From Flavobacteriaceae bacterium PS02337 (lineage in GTDB: Bacteria; Bacteroidota; Bacteroidia; Flavobacteriales; Flavobacteriaceae): a DNA stretch of 64,000 nt. The stretch lies in contig JASCOE010000002.1 of assembly GCA_029959285.1 (NCBI GenBank), positions 310,001 to 374,000 of the forward strand. The letters are read 5' to 3'. Shown in pieces: positions 19,475-28,947 of the stretch (the first letter of the stretch is position 1; every line of letters starts with the position of its first letter). Made by a program: the position numbers and the translations under genes. Below the pieces are notes generated by a model. That model was not told where the DNA came from and did no database searches. It saw only the letters and a list, made by a program, of their open reading frames with translations.

Positions 19475-22210
19475 TTATTGTTTTTTATTAAAATCTCCAG
19501 CATAGATAGATGTCATCTTTTCTAAACTCAAGTATTTTCTAATAACACCATTAACGTCTTCTAATTTCAAAGCTTTTACTTTACTTTCTAAATCATCATA
19601 ATCTTCAAGTGGAACTCCATATTGCAAATAAGTATTCACAAGACTGATCAATGTATTATCATTTCCTAATCTTGTTTTTCTTCCGTTCTGCCAGCTTCCA
19701 AAATTCGCTTTCAATTCTTCAGCTGTAAAGCCATCTTTTAGTGCTTTTGAAATTTCTTTTTTAGCTGCTGTTTCAACTGCATTCTTTTTAGTTGGATTTA
19801 AAAGTGCATAATATTGCCAATACGCTACATCATTTGTAATCGGCACATTTAGAGATGCCCCCGCTCCATAACTTATTCCTTCTTTTTCACGCAATCTCAT
19901 CGGAATTCTAGCACTCAAAAATCCTCCGCTTCCTAATATTTCATTTGCCATTACAAAAGCCGGATAATCTGCACTATTTCTATCCATTTTAAAACTTACT
20001 CTTCCAAGCGCAACAGCATTTTCTTTATCTGGCGTTAAATAATCTTTGTCTAATTTTTTTGTTTCAAACAAAGTAGGTTTTGCAATTTCATATTTTGATT
20101 TCGAATTCCATTTTCCAAAAGTACTTTCTAAAATCTTTCCAGTTTCTTTAGCATCTAAATCGCCAACAATACTTCCAACTCCATTATTTCCGCCTAAAAT
20201 ATTTTTATAAAAATCAATTAGTTCAGATTGCTTTATCTTTTTAAAAGCATCAATTTGCTCTTGAGTTGTAGAAGTGTAAAAAAGACTTTCTTTTGGATAA
20301 GGATTTGTCTGTCTCGTAATTTCATTGAAAGCAATTGACTGCGGATCATTTAACCTCGACTCCAAATAAGTATTGTACTCACTAATTGTTTTAGTCAACT
20401 CGTTTTGAGGAAAAGTCGAATTAACAAGCACATCTCCTACAATCTCCATTACTTCTTTAAAACTTTCTTTATAAGTAGTAATATAAACAGATAAAGTTTG
20501 CTGATCAAAACCGAAATAAACACTAGATTTCAGCTGATCTAAACGATCTTGAATCTGTTCTTTGCTTCTTGTTTTTGTTCCAGTTTTAAGCAGTTCTGCC
20601 ATAATATCTCCAACATCAGATTTTCCAGCAAGATCTTTTTCATTACTTACAGGAAAATTAAAAGTAGCCTGAACTTTACCTCCTTTTATTTCTTTTTTAA
20701 TTACGCCGTATTTAAGGCCATTTGTCAGCTTTCCTTCTGTTAAATTTTGTTTTAAATTTTTGATTGATGCTTCAAAATTTGCAACTTCTTTTTCTAAAGC
20801 TTTTCCTTTGTAATCTTTTGTAAGTGCTACTATTTGTTCATCTGTATATTCTACAGGTTTAATTCTTTGTTCGTCTTTTGAAGGATTAAAAATTCCTACC
20901 GTTCTGTTATTGCTTCTAAAATACTTTTCGGCAACACGTTGAATATCTTCTTTTGTTAGTTTTTCAACTGCATCACGATATAAATAACCTAATCTATAGT
21001 CGCCAGCACCAATAATTTCAGTCAGATTAATGGCATACGAAATCGTATTGTTTTTAATCGATTCAATTTCTTTGATGATTTTTGCCTTTGCTCTGGCTAC
21101 ATCCTCATCAGTATATTTTATTGTTGTAATTTTATCTAATTCTCCTCTTACAATATCCTGAGTTGCCTTAATATCTTTATCGTTAGCCACAGAAAACCCG
21201 AAATACATATAACTTGCATCTCGTACAGTTGGTTGCCAAAAATACAAACTAGACACTTTCTGAGTTTCTACCAATGCTTTATATAAATATCCAGATGGAT
21301 CTGCAGTTAAAACTTCTCCTAAAGCATCAAGAGCAGCAAAATCTTTATCAGCATAAGAAACCGTGTGATATAATGCTCCTACATTTTTACTGTCGCCTGC
21401 TCTTTTTAATTCTACAAATTTCTCACCATCTTGTGAAGGTTCGATTGTATAAGTTTTATCTAAAACTCTTTTAGGTCTTGGAACAGCTCCGAAATACTGA
21501 CCAATATATTGCAGTGCTTTTTGCTCATCAAATTTACCCGCAACAATCAAAGTTGCATTGTCTGGCTGATAATATTTTTCATAAAAAACTCTAAGCGTAT
21601 TTGCTTTTACGCGTTCAATATCTTCTTTACTTCCAATAGTACTATTTCCGTAATTATGCCACAAATATGCAGTAGAAACAATTCTTTCTTGCAAAACTCT
21701 GTCTGGTCTATTTTCACCAATTTCAAATTCGTTTCTTACTACAGAAAACTCTTTATCAAGATCGGTTTGAAGAATAGTAGCGTTGATCATTCTGTCTGCT
21801 TCCATTTCGATACTCCATTTCAGATTTTCATCATTAGATGGAAAAACTTCATAATAATTGGTTCGATCCAACCAAGTGGTTCCGTTAGCATTTCCCCCTT
21901 TGTTTGAAAGCATTTTTTTGATGTCTCCCAAATTTTTAGTGCTTTTAAAAAGCATGTGTTCTAGCAAATGTGCCATTCCTTTCTCGCCATAGCCTTCATT
22001 TCTAGAACCTACATTGTAAACAATATTAACCACCATGTTACTTTGAGAAGCATCTGGAATCAAAAGAACTTTTAATCCATTATTTAAAGAATATTCTTTA
22101 ACACCTTCAACATTGGTAATAAATTTAGGCACTTCTGCTTTTTGCGCGTAAACTGAGCTCAAAGAAATTAATGAGCAGCATAAAATTCCACTTAGTACTA
22201 GTTTTCTCAT
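19475..22210 (-). CDS. M16 family (pitrilysin/insulinase-like) zinc metallopeptidase, secreted
   Basis: The 911-residue protein has a signal peptide (MRKLVLSGILCCSLISLSSVYAQ) and two M16 halves. The first half has the inverted zinc motif HLLEHMLFK (HxxEH) near residue 83 with the third ligand in EMEADRM. The second half (about 500-911) lacks HxxEH, as expected for the non-catalytic half, and contains the R/Y substrate motif region GSGGFLSARIPMRLREKEG. It probably degrades peptides in the periplasm. Monocistronic, with its own promoter element and terminator. Confidence 0.94.
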   Translation of the reverse strand: MRKLVLSGILCCSLISLSSVYAQKAEVPKFITNVEGVKEYSLNNGLKVLLIPDASQSNMVVNIVYNVGSRNEGYGEKGMAHLLEHMLFKSTKNLGDIKKMLSNKGGNANGTTWLDRTNYYEVFPSNDENLKWSIEMEADRMINATILQTDLDKEFSVVRNEFEIGENRPDRVLQERIVSTAYLWHNYGNSTIGSKEDIERVKANTLRVFYEKYYQPDNATLIVAGKFDEQKALQYIGQYFGAVPRPKRVLDKTYTIEPSQDGEKFVELKRAGDSKNVGALYHTVSYADKDFAALDALGEVLTADPSGYLYKALVETQKVSSLYFWQPTVRDASYMYFGFSVANDKDIKATQDIVRGELDKITTIKYTDEDVARAKAKIIKEIESIKNNTISYAINLTEIIGAGDYRLGYLYRDAVEKLTKEDIQRVAEKYFRSNNRTVGIFNPSKDEQRIKPVEYTDEQIVALTKDYKGKALEKEVANFEASIKNLKQNLTEGKLTNGLKYGVIKKEIKGGKVQATFNFPVSNEKDLAGKSDVGDIMAELLKTGTKTRSKEQIQDRLDQLKSSVYFGFDQQTLSVYITTYKESFKEVMEIVGDVLVNSTFPQNELTKTISEYNTYLESRLNDPQSIAFNEITRQTNPYPKESLFYTSTTQEQIDAFKKIKQSELIDFYKNILGGNNGVGSIVGDLDAKETGKILESTFGKWNSKSKYEIAKPTLFETKKLDKDYLTPDKENAVALGRVSFKMDRNSADYPAFVMANEILGSGGFLSARIPMRLREKEGISYGAGASLNVPITNDVAYWQYYALLNPTKKNAVETAAKKEISKALKDGFTAEELKANFGSWQNGRKTRLGNDNTLISLVNTYLQYGVPLEDYDDLESKVKALKLEDVNGVIRKYLSLEKMTSIYAGDFNKKQ

Positions 22211-22255
22211 AGATTTTGTTTGTATGGATTAGAAATTAAAATATTCCTTTGCGAT

Positions 22256-22263
22256 CAAATATA
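22256..22263 (-). promoter_or_regulatory. -7 promoter element for M16 peptidase
   Basis: The minus strand reads TATATTTG (TAnnTTTG), 46 bp upstream of the ATG. Confidence 0.45.
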
Positions 22264-22360
22264 GTATTTTTCCTAAACAGAAAAATCTTATTAACTAACT
22301 TTTAATATTTTACGGAAAGACGTAAAAAAATCATCGCGATTTTACAAAAAACACAAAAAA

Positions 22361-22401
22361 GAAAAACCGAAACTATACATTACATATCGTTTCGGTTTTT
22401 C
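22361..22401 (-). terminator. Intrinsic terminator after asparagine synthetase paralogue
   Basis: GAAAAACCGAAAC (22361-22373) and GTTTCGGTTTTTC (22389-22401) form a perfect 13 bp stem, 18 bp beyond the stop, with a T-rich run on the minus strand. Confidence 0.85.
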
Positions 22402-22418
22402 TTTTATAAAGGTCAGTT

Positions 22419-24035
22419 TTAAGCTGGAATTTCAGATTTTACACTTTCAAAATTTCCATTTAAGTGGGCTGCATTTGCTCTTCCGCTTGGATCAAGATTT
22501 TCTTGCCATTTCGGAATCCATTTTCTAACGGTTTGCGCGGCACTTACTTGCGGATAATATTTATGAAAAATTGATCTGTATAAATAAGCTTCTTTTGTTG
22601 TTGGAGAATTATATGGAAATTCTGCACTTGCACCCGCCAATTGCTCGTCAGTTACTTGCGTAGCACAATATTCAATCAATTCATCAACCCAATTGTATCC
22701 AACTCCGTCCGAAAATTGTTCTTTCTGGCGCCATAAAACATCAGAAGGCAAATATTGATCTTCAGGAACATCGAAAGCTTTTCTTAAAATATATTTTTCA
22801 ATTCCGTCGTACGTCTTCGGTTGTTTTTCTTCGGTTTTAATTCTAATCGTTGTATCTAAAAATTCGGTATCCAAGAAAGGAAATCTCACTTCTAAACCGT
22901 GCGCCATTGTTGTTTTATCTGCACGAAGTAAATCTGCCGTAAATAACTTCTGAACTCTTTCGATGGTTTCATCTTGAAATTCTTCTTCTGTAGGTGCATT
23001 TCTAAAATACAAATGTCCTCCAAAAACTTCGTCTGCGCCTTCTCCAGATAAAACAACTTTTATTCCTTGATCAGCAATTGCTTTCGACAACAAATACATA
23101 GGAACTCCAGATCGAACAGAAATAATATCATATGTTTCTATGTGATAAATTACTTTTTCTAAAATTTGAACTCCTTCTTCAACAGAAAAATGAATTTCGT
23201 GATGTTCTGTCCCTAAAAATTCTGCCGCTTTTCTTGCTGAAATATTGTCTGGCGCATTAGCATCTAATCCGATAGAAAACGAATGAACTTTTTGCCCTTT
23301 TTCTTTTAGCAATCTTGACGTAATCGCAGAAATTAAAGAAGTATCTAAACCTCCTGACAAAACTACTCCCAAAGGAACTTCTGCCAATAAACGCTTACGA
23401 GTTGCTTCAACTAAACTTTCGCGTATTAAACTTAAATCCAGAGTTTGGTTTGCATTTTTATGATCTTCATATTCTGGATGATAGTATTTTACAAAACCAG
23501 TTTTTGCTGTATAATAATGTCCTGGAGGAAATGTCGAAAATGATTTACATTGATCAGCAATAGATTTCATTTCTGATGAAAAATAAATTCTTCCTCTTTC
23601 ATCTAAACCATAATATAAAGGTTTTACACCAATTGGATCACGACCTGCAATGTATTTATCTCCATCGATTACAACAAATGCAAAATCACCATCTAGTTTA
23701 TTACAGAAATCATATCCGAATTCCTCATAAAGATGCACAATTACTTCAGAATCTGAGGCTGTTCTAAACGTATGATGTTTTAAAACCTTTTCTTTCAGTT
23801 CTTTATAATTATAAATTTCACCATCATGAATCATCCAAGCTTTATTAGTTCCTTGAATTGGCTGTTTACCCGAATTAAGATCAATAATAGATAAACTTTC
23901 GTGACAAAGCACACTTCCGTTTTCCATGATATGAATATCACTTTCATCAGGACCGCGATGCGACATTCTTTCTGAAAGTTCTTTTACTAATTGTGGGGCT
24001 TTTCCTTTACCAATTACGGCTAATAATCCAGACAT
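22419..24035 (-). CDS. Asparagine synthetase B-like paralogue lacking the catalytic N-terminal cysteine
   Basis: The 538-residue protein aligns along its length with the neighbouring AsnB. The glutaminase half is altered: it starts M-S-G-L where the nucleophile Cys2 is expected (codon TCT), has HESLS instead of HERLS (Arg to Ser47), and IHDGEIYN instead of NGEIYN (oxyanion Asn to Asp71). The synthetase half is intact, with VLSGGLDTS (PP-loop), VVLSGEGADEVFGG and WRQKEQFSDGVGYNW. The C-terminus is shortened but keeps DPSGRA. The family uses glutamine nitrogen to make asparagine from aspartate and ATP. This copy probably cannot hydrolyse glutamine normally and may use free ammonia or another substrate. 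It has its own promoter element and terminator. Confidence 0.9.
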   Translation of the reverse strand: MSGLLAVIGKGKAPQLVKELSERMSHRGPDESDIHIMENGSVLCHESLSIIDLNSGKQPIQGTNKAWMIHDGEIYNYKELKEKVLKHHTFRTASDSEVIVHLYEEFGYDFCNKLDGDFAFVVIDGDKYIAGRDPIGVKPLYYGLDERGRIYFSSEMKSIADQCKSFSTFPPGHYYTAKTGFVKYYHPEYEDHKNANQTLDLSLIRESLVEATRKRLLAEVPLGVVLSGGLDTSLISAITSRLLKEKGQKVHSFSIGLDANAPDNISARKAAEFLGTEHHEIHFSVEEGVQILEKVIYHIETYDIISVRSGVPMYLLSKAIADQGIKVVLSGEGADEVFGGHLYFRNAPTEEEFQDETIERVQKLFTADLLRADKTTMAHGLEVRFPFLDTEFLDTTIRIKTEEKQPKTYDGIEKYILRKAFDVPEDQYLPSDVLWRQKEQFSDGVGYNWVDELIEYCATQVTDEQLAGASAEFPYNSPTTKEAYLYRSIFHKYYPQVSAAQTVRKWIPKWQENLDPSGRANAAHLNGNFESVKSEIPA

Positions 24036-24119
24036 AATTTTTTATTTTATTATTGTATTTCCAGTCCAGTTCAAATTTAAATTGAACATTAAAAAATCAT
24101 TAAAATTTTTCATTGAAAG

Positions 24120-24127
24120 CAAATCTA
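24120..24127 (-). promoter_or_regulatory. -7 promoter element for asparagine synthetase paralogue
   Basis: The minus strand reads TAGATTTG (TAnnTTTG), about 85 bp upstream of the ATG. The rest of the 317 bp gap (24036-24352) holds a short palindrome GTTCAAATTTAAATTGAAC (24066-24084) and the terminator of the upstream asnB. Confidence 0.4.
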
Positions 24128-24281
24128 AATATTAATTTTTGCTTTGCGCTACTAAAATCATTAAAACATTTCGATTTTAACGATAATAATGCGGGTTTCA
24201 AATATATTAAAAGAAAGTTAAATAATGAATAACAACATTTTATAAAGTGCTGAAATTATAGATTTTGACATTCTAAGACAA

Positions 24282-24313
24282 GAAAAACGTCCTCCGCAAA
24301 GAGAACGTTTTTC
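24282..24313 (-). terminator. Intrinsic terminator after asnB
   Basis: GAAAAACGT (24282-24290) and ACGTTTTTC (24305-24313) flank a loop with further pairing (CTC/GAG). It lies 40 bp past the asnB stop. Confidence 0.75.
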
Positions 24314-24352
24314 CACAATATAATATACTAATTCTAAAAATTAAACTCGTTT

Positions 24353-26029
24353 TTATGCTTTAGCGTAGGCGTCATCGTGAACACTTGCCACGGCTCTACC
24401 AGATGGATCGTTCATGTTTTTGAACGCCTCATCCCACTCTAAAGCGATTTTTGTACTACAAGCAACACTTGCTTCCTGAGGCACACATAATGCTGCGGCA
24501 TCACTTGGGAAGTGTTCTGTAAAGATTGAACGATAGTAATATTCCTCTTTAGAAGTTGGCGTTTGTAACGGGAATTTAAATCTCGCGTTTGCCAATTGCT
24601 CATCTGAAACTTCTCTTCCTACTACTTCTTTTAAAGTATCGATCCAGCTGTATCCTACTCCATCAGAAAATTGTTCTTTTTGTCTCCAAGCTACACTTTC
24701 TGGAAGCATATCTTCAAAAGCTTTACGAACAACCCATTTTTCCATCGGATGTTCTTTGTTGATCATTTTATCTTGAGGGTTAATACGCATCGCAACATCC
24801 ATAAATTCTTTATCTAAGAACGGAACACGACCTTCGATTCCCCAAGCTGCTAAACTTTTGTTTGCACGTAAACAGTCGTACATATGAAGTTTTCCTAATT
24901 TACGAACGTTTTCTTCGTGAAATTCTCTAGCATTTGGCGCTTTGTGGAAATATAAATATCCTCCAAATAATTCATCTGCACCTTCACCAGAAAGTACCAT
25001 TTTGATTCCCATTGATTTAATAACTCTCGCCATTAACCACATTGGAGTTGAAGCTCTTACTGTTGTTACATCGTAAGTTTCTAGGTTGTAAATTACATCA
25101 CGAACAGCATCTAAACCTTCTTGAATGGTGAATTTAATTTCGTGGTGAATAGTTCCAATATGATCTGCCACTTTTCTTGCCGCTGCTAAATCAGGAGAAC
25201 CTTCTAAACCAACTGAGAAAGAGTGCAATTGCGGATACCAAGCATCTGTAGTATCATCTGATTCAATACGTTTTTGAGCAAATTTCTTAGCTACCGCCGA
25301 AGTAATAGACGAATCTAAACCTCCAGAAAGTAAAACTCCGTAAGGAACATCACTCATTAATTGTCTGTGAACCGCTGCTTCCAAAGCTTTTTTGATTTCT
25401 GGAATACTAGTTTCGTTGTCTTTAACCGCATCATAATCAACCCAGTCTCTTTTGTACCATTGTACAAATTCTCCGTCTTTGCTTGATAAATAATGTCCTG
25501 GAGGAAACAACTCAATTTTTGTACAATATCCTTCTAAAGCTTTTAATTCTGAAGCAACGTAGAAAGTTCCGTGTTGATCCCATCCAATATACAATGGAAT
25601 AATTCCCATGTGGTCACGAGCTACGAAATACTCATCTTTATCAACATCATAAATTGCAAATCCGAAGATTCCGTTTAATTCATCAACAAAGCTTACTCCT
25701 TTTTCTTTATATAAAGCTAAAATAACTTCGCAGTCACTTTCTGTTTGAAAGTTATATTTTCCGTCAAATTGTTTACGCAATTCTCTGTGATTGTAAATCT
25801 CACCATTTGCAGCCAAAACCAATTTTTTATCTTCTGTAAATAAAGGTTGTTTTCCTGAAGCTGGATCTACAATTGCCAAACGCTCGTGAGAAAGAATTGC
25901 TTTATCATTGCTGTAAATTCCGCTCCAGTCTGGTCCGCGGTGACGAATGATTTTTGACATTTCTAATACTTGAGGTCTTAACGCTTCGGCTTTTTGTTTT
26001 AGATCAAAGGCACATACAATTCCACACAT
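24353..26029 (-). CDS. asnB: Asparagine synthetase B, glutamine-hydrolysing
   Basis: The enzyme makes asparagine from aspartate, ATP and glutamine. The 558-residue protein closely follows E. coli AsnB. Cys2 (MCGIVCAF) is the glutaminase nucleophile, Arg50 (SHERLAIVD) and Asn75 (ANGEIYNH) bind glutamine, LLSGGLDSS is the PP-loop, and MVLSGEGADELFGGYLYFHKAPNA is present in pieces. The C-terminus has CST..ALEWDEAFKNMNDPSGRA. It sits directly upstream of a diverged paralogue on the same strand. Separate terminators suggest independent transcription. Confidence 0.97.
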   Translation of the reverse strand: MCGIVCAFDLKQKAEALRPQVLEMSKIIRHRGPDWSGIYSNDKAILSHERLAIVDPASGKQPLFTEDKKLVLAANGEIYNHRELRKQFDGKYNFQTESDCEVILALYKEKGVSFVDELNGIFGFAIYDVDKDEYFVARDHMGIIPLYIGWDQHGTFYVASELKALEGYCTKIELFPPGHYLSSKDGEFVQWYKRDWVDYDAVKDNETSIPEIKKALEAAVHRQLMSDVPYGVLLSGGLDSSITSAVAKKFAQKRIESDDTTDAWYPQLHSFSVGLEGSPDLAAARKVADHIGTIHHEIKFTIQEGLDAVRDVIYNLETYDVTTVRASTPMWLMARVIKSMGIKMVLSGEGADELFGGYLYFHKAPNAREFHEENVRKLGKLHMYDCLRANKSLAAWGIEGRVPFLDKEFMDVAMRINPQDKMINKEHPMEKWVVRKAFEDMLPESVAWRQKEQFSDGVGYSWIDTLKEVVGREVSDEQLANARFKFPLQTPTSKEEYYYRSIFTEHFPSDAAALCVPQEASVACSTKIALEWDEAFKNMNDPSGRAVASVHDDAYAKA

Positions 26030-26436
26030 AATATTCTATATTTTTATTTTATAATTTTAATTTGACAAGGCAAAGATGAAGTATTAGTTACAATTGAAAA
26101 ACATAAATATTAATTTCAATTACAAATTATAACCATAATTTTAATTTTACATATAAAATGTAAAATTTAGAAGTAAAAATAAGCTCGAAACTTGAAAATT
26201 TTAATTTGGAACCAAAAAACACTTTAAAATTGAAAGTTTGATATGGTTTTTTGAATTAAATTTTGAGATTTTAAAAATTCATTGAAAGTTTCACAAACTC
26301 AATAGCAAAAGCTGTTCAAAAATTATTCTTTACTCAATTTTGTCATTCCAAGGAATTAGAAATGACAATCTTTGCGGCAATTCAACTTTGTCAAAGTTTT
26401 AAACTTTGACAAAGTTCTTCGTAAACTTAAAAAAGG
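26030..26436. other. Non-coding gap with palindromes
   Basis: No ORF of note. It contains TTTTACAT/ATGTAAAA (26145-26165) and a near-perfect palindrome made of AACTTTGTCAAAGTTT (26384-26399) and AAACTTTGACAAAGTT (26401-26416). The second stands 20 bp downstream of the GreA-like gene's stop on the minus strand and may serve as a terminator-like hairpin. Confidence 0.6.
26384..26416. repeat. 33 bp palindrome (16 bp arms)
   Basis: AACTTTGTCAAAGTTT and AAACTTTGACAAAGTT are exact reverse complements separated by one T. Confidence 0.85.
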
Positions 26437-26886
26437 TTATTCAACGCTTTCAATAGTATAATGCGTCTTATTTATCTCAAACTGAAACCCAACCTTATTT
26501 CCCATTAAATGATTTCCAAGCGGAGATTGCGGAGAAAGTGCAATAACATTAATTCCGTCGATTGCAATTTTAGGAAGTGCGACGCTCACATACAAATAGA
26601 TTCCGTTTGCTTTAACCAAACTTCCTAAAATGATATTTTCTGTTGATTTTGCCGGATCAATTTTATCCAAAATAGCGATTTGTGCAATTGCCTCTTTGAG
26701 TTTAGTCGTCAATTTTTCCTGTTCGATATGCATCATCGACAAAGCCGTTTCATGTTTGTCTCCGGCAGAACCTTTGGCATCGTTTTTAGAATCTTCGGTC
26801 AAGTTTGTAATCATGTCTTTAAAAACATCAATTCTATCTTGAACCATTTGTGTATAATGAGAATATATTTTTTCTTTAAAAGTCAT
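26437..26886 (-). CDS. GreA/GreB-like C-terminal domain protein with N-terminal coiled coil
   Basis: The start is taken at ATG 26886 (MTFKEKIYSHYTQMVQDRID), since the longer frame runs into a repeat hairpin. The 149-residue protein has a helical N-terminal half (GDKHETALSMMHIEQEKLTTKL) like the Gre coiled coil. The C-terminal part, ALSPQSPLGNHLMGNKVGFQFEIN, resembles the GreA/GreB/Rnk FKBP-like domain. It may bind RNA polymerase. Length fits a Gre-type factor, but the acidic tip residues of GreA are not obvious, so cleavage-factor activity is doubtful. Confidence 0.7.
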   Translation of the reverse strand: MTFKEKIYSHYTQMVQDRIDVFKDMITNLTEDSKNDAKGSAGDKHETALSMMHIEQEKLTTKLKEAIAQIAILDKIDPAKSTENIILGSLVKANGIYLYVSVALPKIAIDGINVIALSPQSPLGNHLMGNKVGFQFEINKTHYTIESVE

Positions 26887-26951
26887 TTCTTTTGAGATAC
26901 TGAGGTTGTAAGCTACAAAGATGCAAAGGTTTTTTCCTTTATAAAAAAAAA

Positions 26952-27001
26952 CAGCCACGAATTCACGAATCTACTCCAAAAAATTCATGAGTTCATGGCT
27001 G
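26952..27001. repeat. Inverted repeat of GCCACGAATTCACGAAT family
   Basis: CAGCCACGAATTCACGAAT pairs with ATTCATGAGTTCATGGCTG around a short loop. The same unit occurs at 53300-53370. It lies between the TonB-type barrel gene and the GreA-like gene. Confidence 0.8.
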
Positions 27002-27064
27002 AAAAAAAAAGGCACTTTTATATTATATATAATTTTTGTGCCTTGGTGTCTTTGTGGCTATGTT

Positions 27065-28816
27065 TTAAAAATCAAATTTATAATTTGCGCCTCCTAAAAC
27101 TTGGAATCCTTGTACAGGATAATTTAACCATTTTTCGTAAGCTTGATTTCCAATATTATTTAATTTCAAGAAAAACGTTAAACGTTCGCTGAATTTATAT
27201 CCTAAATGTGCATTGGCATCAAAATAACTTTTTAGAGTTATTGGTTCCGAATTTAATCCTAGAGATGTATTAGACTGCATATCTTTTCTTTCACCTACAT
27301 AAAACACATTCAATCCAGCATACCATTGCTTAGTTATATTAACGTCTAAAGTTGAACTTAATTTCATTGTTGGCAAATTCCATGCTTCCACTACGTTATC
27401 CGTATTATAACTATTGAATGTCCCGTTGATTCCGAATGTTACATTTTGAGAAAAATCAGCTTTCAATTCTGCGTAAAAACGTAATGTTCTAATATCTTCA
27501 TAAACAACTCCAAATGAATTTCCGAAAGCATAATCTTCATTTGTAACTACTTCTGTGTAATCATTTGCTTTAAATAATGCTTTGTCTTTTTCATTCAAAT
27601 AAGAACCTGTTACATTATAATTTACATTATTAGCCAATTTTCCTTTCAAACCAGCAAACACATTATATTGTGTACTAGACGGACGCATATTTAAAGTCGG
27701 TGATAAAAACGGATTTTCTGTCACAAAATCAGCGTACGAATTTTGATTTAAACCTCCATTTACTCCCGTGTAAAAAATCATTAAATCGCCAACCAATTTA
27801 TAAGACGCATTTACTTTTGGATATAAATAAAATTTGTTTCCGCTGTTTTCAGAATCTGCGCTGTAAAAAACTCCAGCTCCCAATTCTAAAGTCCAATCAT
27901 TTTCGTTGATTACAAAACTTGGTTCAATTCCAACATTTGTAAAACTATATTTTACTGGTTCAATATTGTCACGCAAATAATTATTTTCGAAAGAACCGCT
28001 TACATGATCTACAATTACATTTGTTTTAATTGCCTGATCCATTATATCAACTGTAAAAGTCGGTTTTACAAAAAATCTATTTTCTGAAGAAGAGTAACTA
28101 TCTGAAAAATGCGTAAATTTTGCCGAAAGTTTACTAAATATACTTTCTGTAAATTCTGCATTTCCTCCAAGCCAAATCGTATTATAAGAATGGTCTGGAT
28201 TAATGCTATTTATTAAATCATAACGCTCATTTGGAATTGTAGATCCAAAATCTGACGGAAGTCCGTACCAATTGTAAATCTGGTTTTGATATCCTAAATC
28301 AACATTCCAATTATTATCTCTATTATTTTGACCGTAACCGATATTAATTGCTGTATCGTAAAATTCATCATTTAATTCAACATCTTTAATTCCGCCTTGC
28401 GAAGAATGATGACGAAAAATTCCTGCTACATAATCGTTATTTCCTAAATCCTGATTTACAAACAATTCTGCATTTAAAGTACTGTAATTTCCAAGTCCTA
28501 AAGTGGCATAATTATTAAACAATCTTTCTTTTTTAGCTTTTTCTACGCCTTCTGCTTTTCCTTTAGAAGGAGTAAAAGTCGACGCCACAGGAACAGATAA
28601 AATACTATACTTGATCACTTCTTTTGGCTGATTTCCACTGTCGTCAAGCGAAGGCGTTTCTTTTACTTTAAAAGCATCTGAAATAGTTGGCGAATACGGT
28701 TTTACAACGTTTACTGTTTCGGTTCCGATACTTTCATTTTTCTTTTGTGCAAACGAAAACTGAGCAGCAAATAACACTAACAAAATGATGATTTTATGTC
28801 GGCAGTTTAATTTCAT
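27065..28816 (-). CDS. TonB-dependent receptor-like outer-membrane barrel without plug domain
   Basis: The start is ATG 28816 (MKLNCRHKIIILLVLFAAQFSFAQ, signal peptide), as the longer frame begins with TTG. The 583-residue mature part begins with ESIGTETVNVVKPYSPTISDAFKV, a short TonB-box-like stretch, then goes directly into amphipathic strands ending in GGANYKFDF, a typical terminal strand. No plug domain or carboxypeptidase-regulatory domain precedes the barrel. It is followed on the same strand order by a PhzF-like gene and preceded by a TPR gene, probably one operon (TPR, PhzF, barrel). Substrate unknown. Confidence 0.8.
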   Translation of the reverse strand: MKLNCRHKIIILLVLFAAQFSFAQKKNESIGTETVNVVKPYSPTISDAFKVKETPSLDDSGNQPKEVIKYSILSVPVASTFTPSKGKAEGVEKAKKERLFNNYATLGLGNYSTLNAELFVNQDLGNNDYVAGIFRHHSSQGGIKDVELNDEFYDTAINIGYGQNNRDNNWNVDLGYQNQIYNWYGLPSDFGSTIPNERYDLINSINPDHSYNTIWLGGNAEFTESIFSKLSAKFTHFSDSYSSSENRFFVKPTFTVDIMDQAIKTNVIVDHVSGSFENNYLRDNIEPVKYSFTNVGIEPSFVINENDWTLELGAGVFYSADSENSGNKFYLYPKVNASYKLVGDLMIFYTGVNGGLNQNSYADFVTENPFLSPTLNMRPSSTQYNVFAGLKGKLANNVNYNVTGSYLNEKDKALFKANDYTEVVTNEDYAFGNSFGVVYEDIRTLRFYAELKADFSQNVTFGINGTFNSYNTDNVVEAWNLPTMKLSSTLDVNITKQWYAGLNVFYVGERKDMQSNTSLGLNSEPITLKSYFDANAHLGYKFSERLTFFLKLNNIGNQAYEKWLNYPVQGFQVLGGANYKFDF

Positions 28817-28947
28817 ATTTCTTTCTTTTAAGAGAATAGAAAAAAGAACCAAGAAGAAAGACTTCTTTTATCTTTAATTTTTCTCTACATTTTTTTATTC
28901 TATTACTAATATCTTGACTCTTTGTTCTTGCTTCTATTCTCTAAAAT

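Noticed and set aside
26437-26886. 3-oxoacyl-ACP synthase, an annotation sometimes given to such short proteins
   Set aside because: There is no ketosynthase fold or Cys-His-His/Asn site in 149 residues. The C-terminus is Gre-like.
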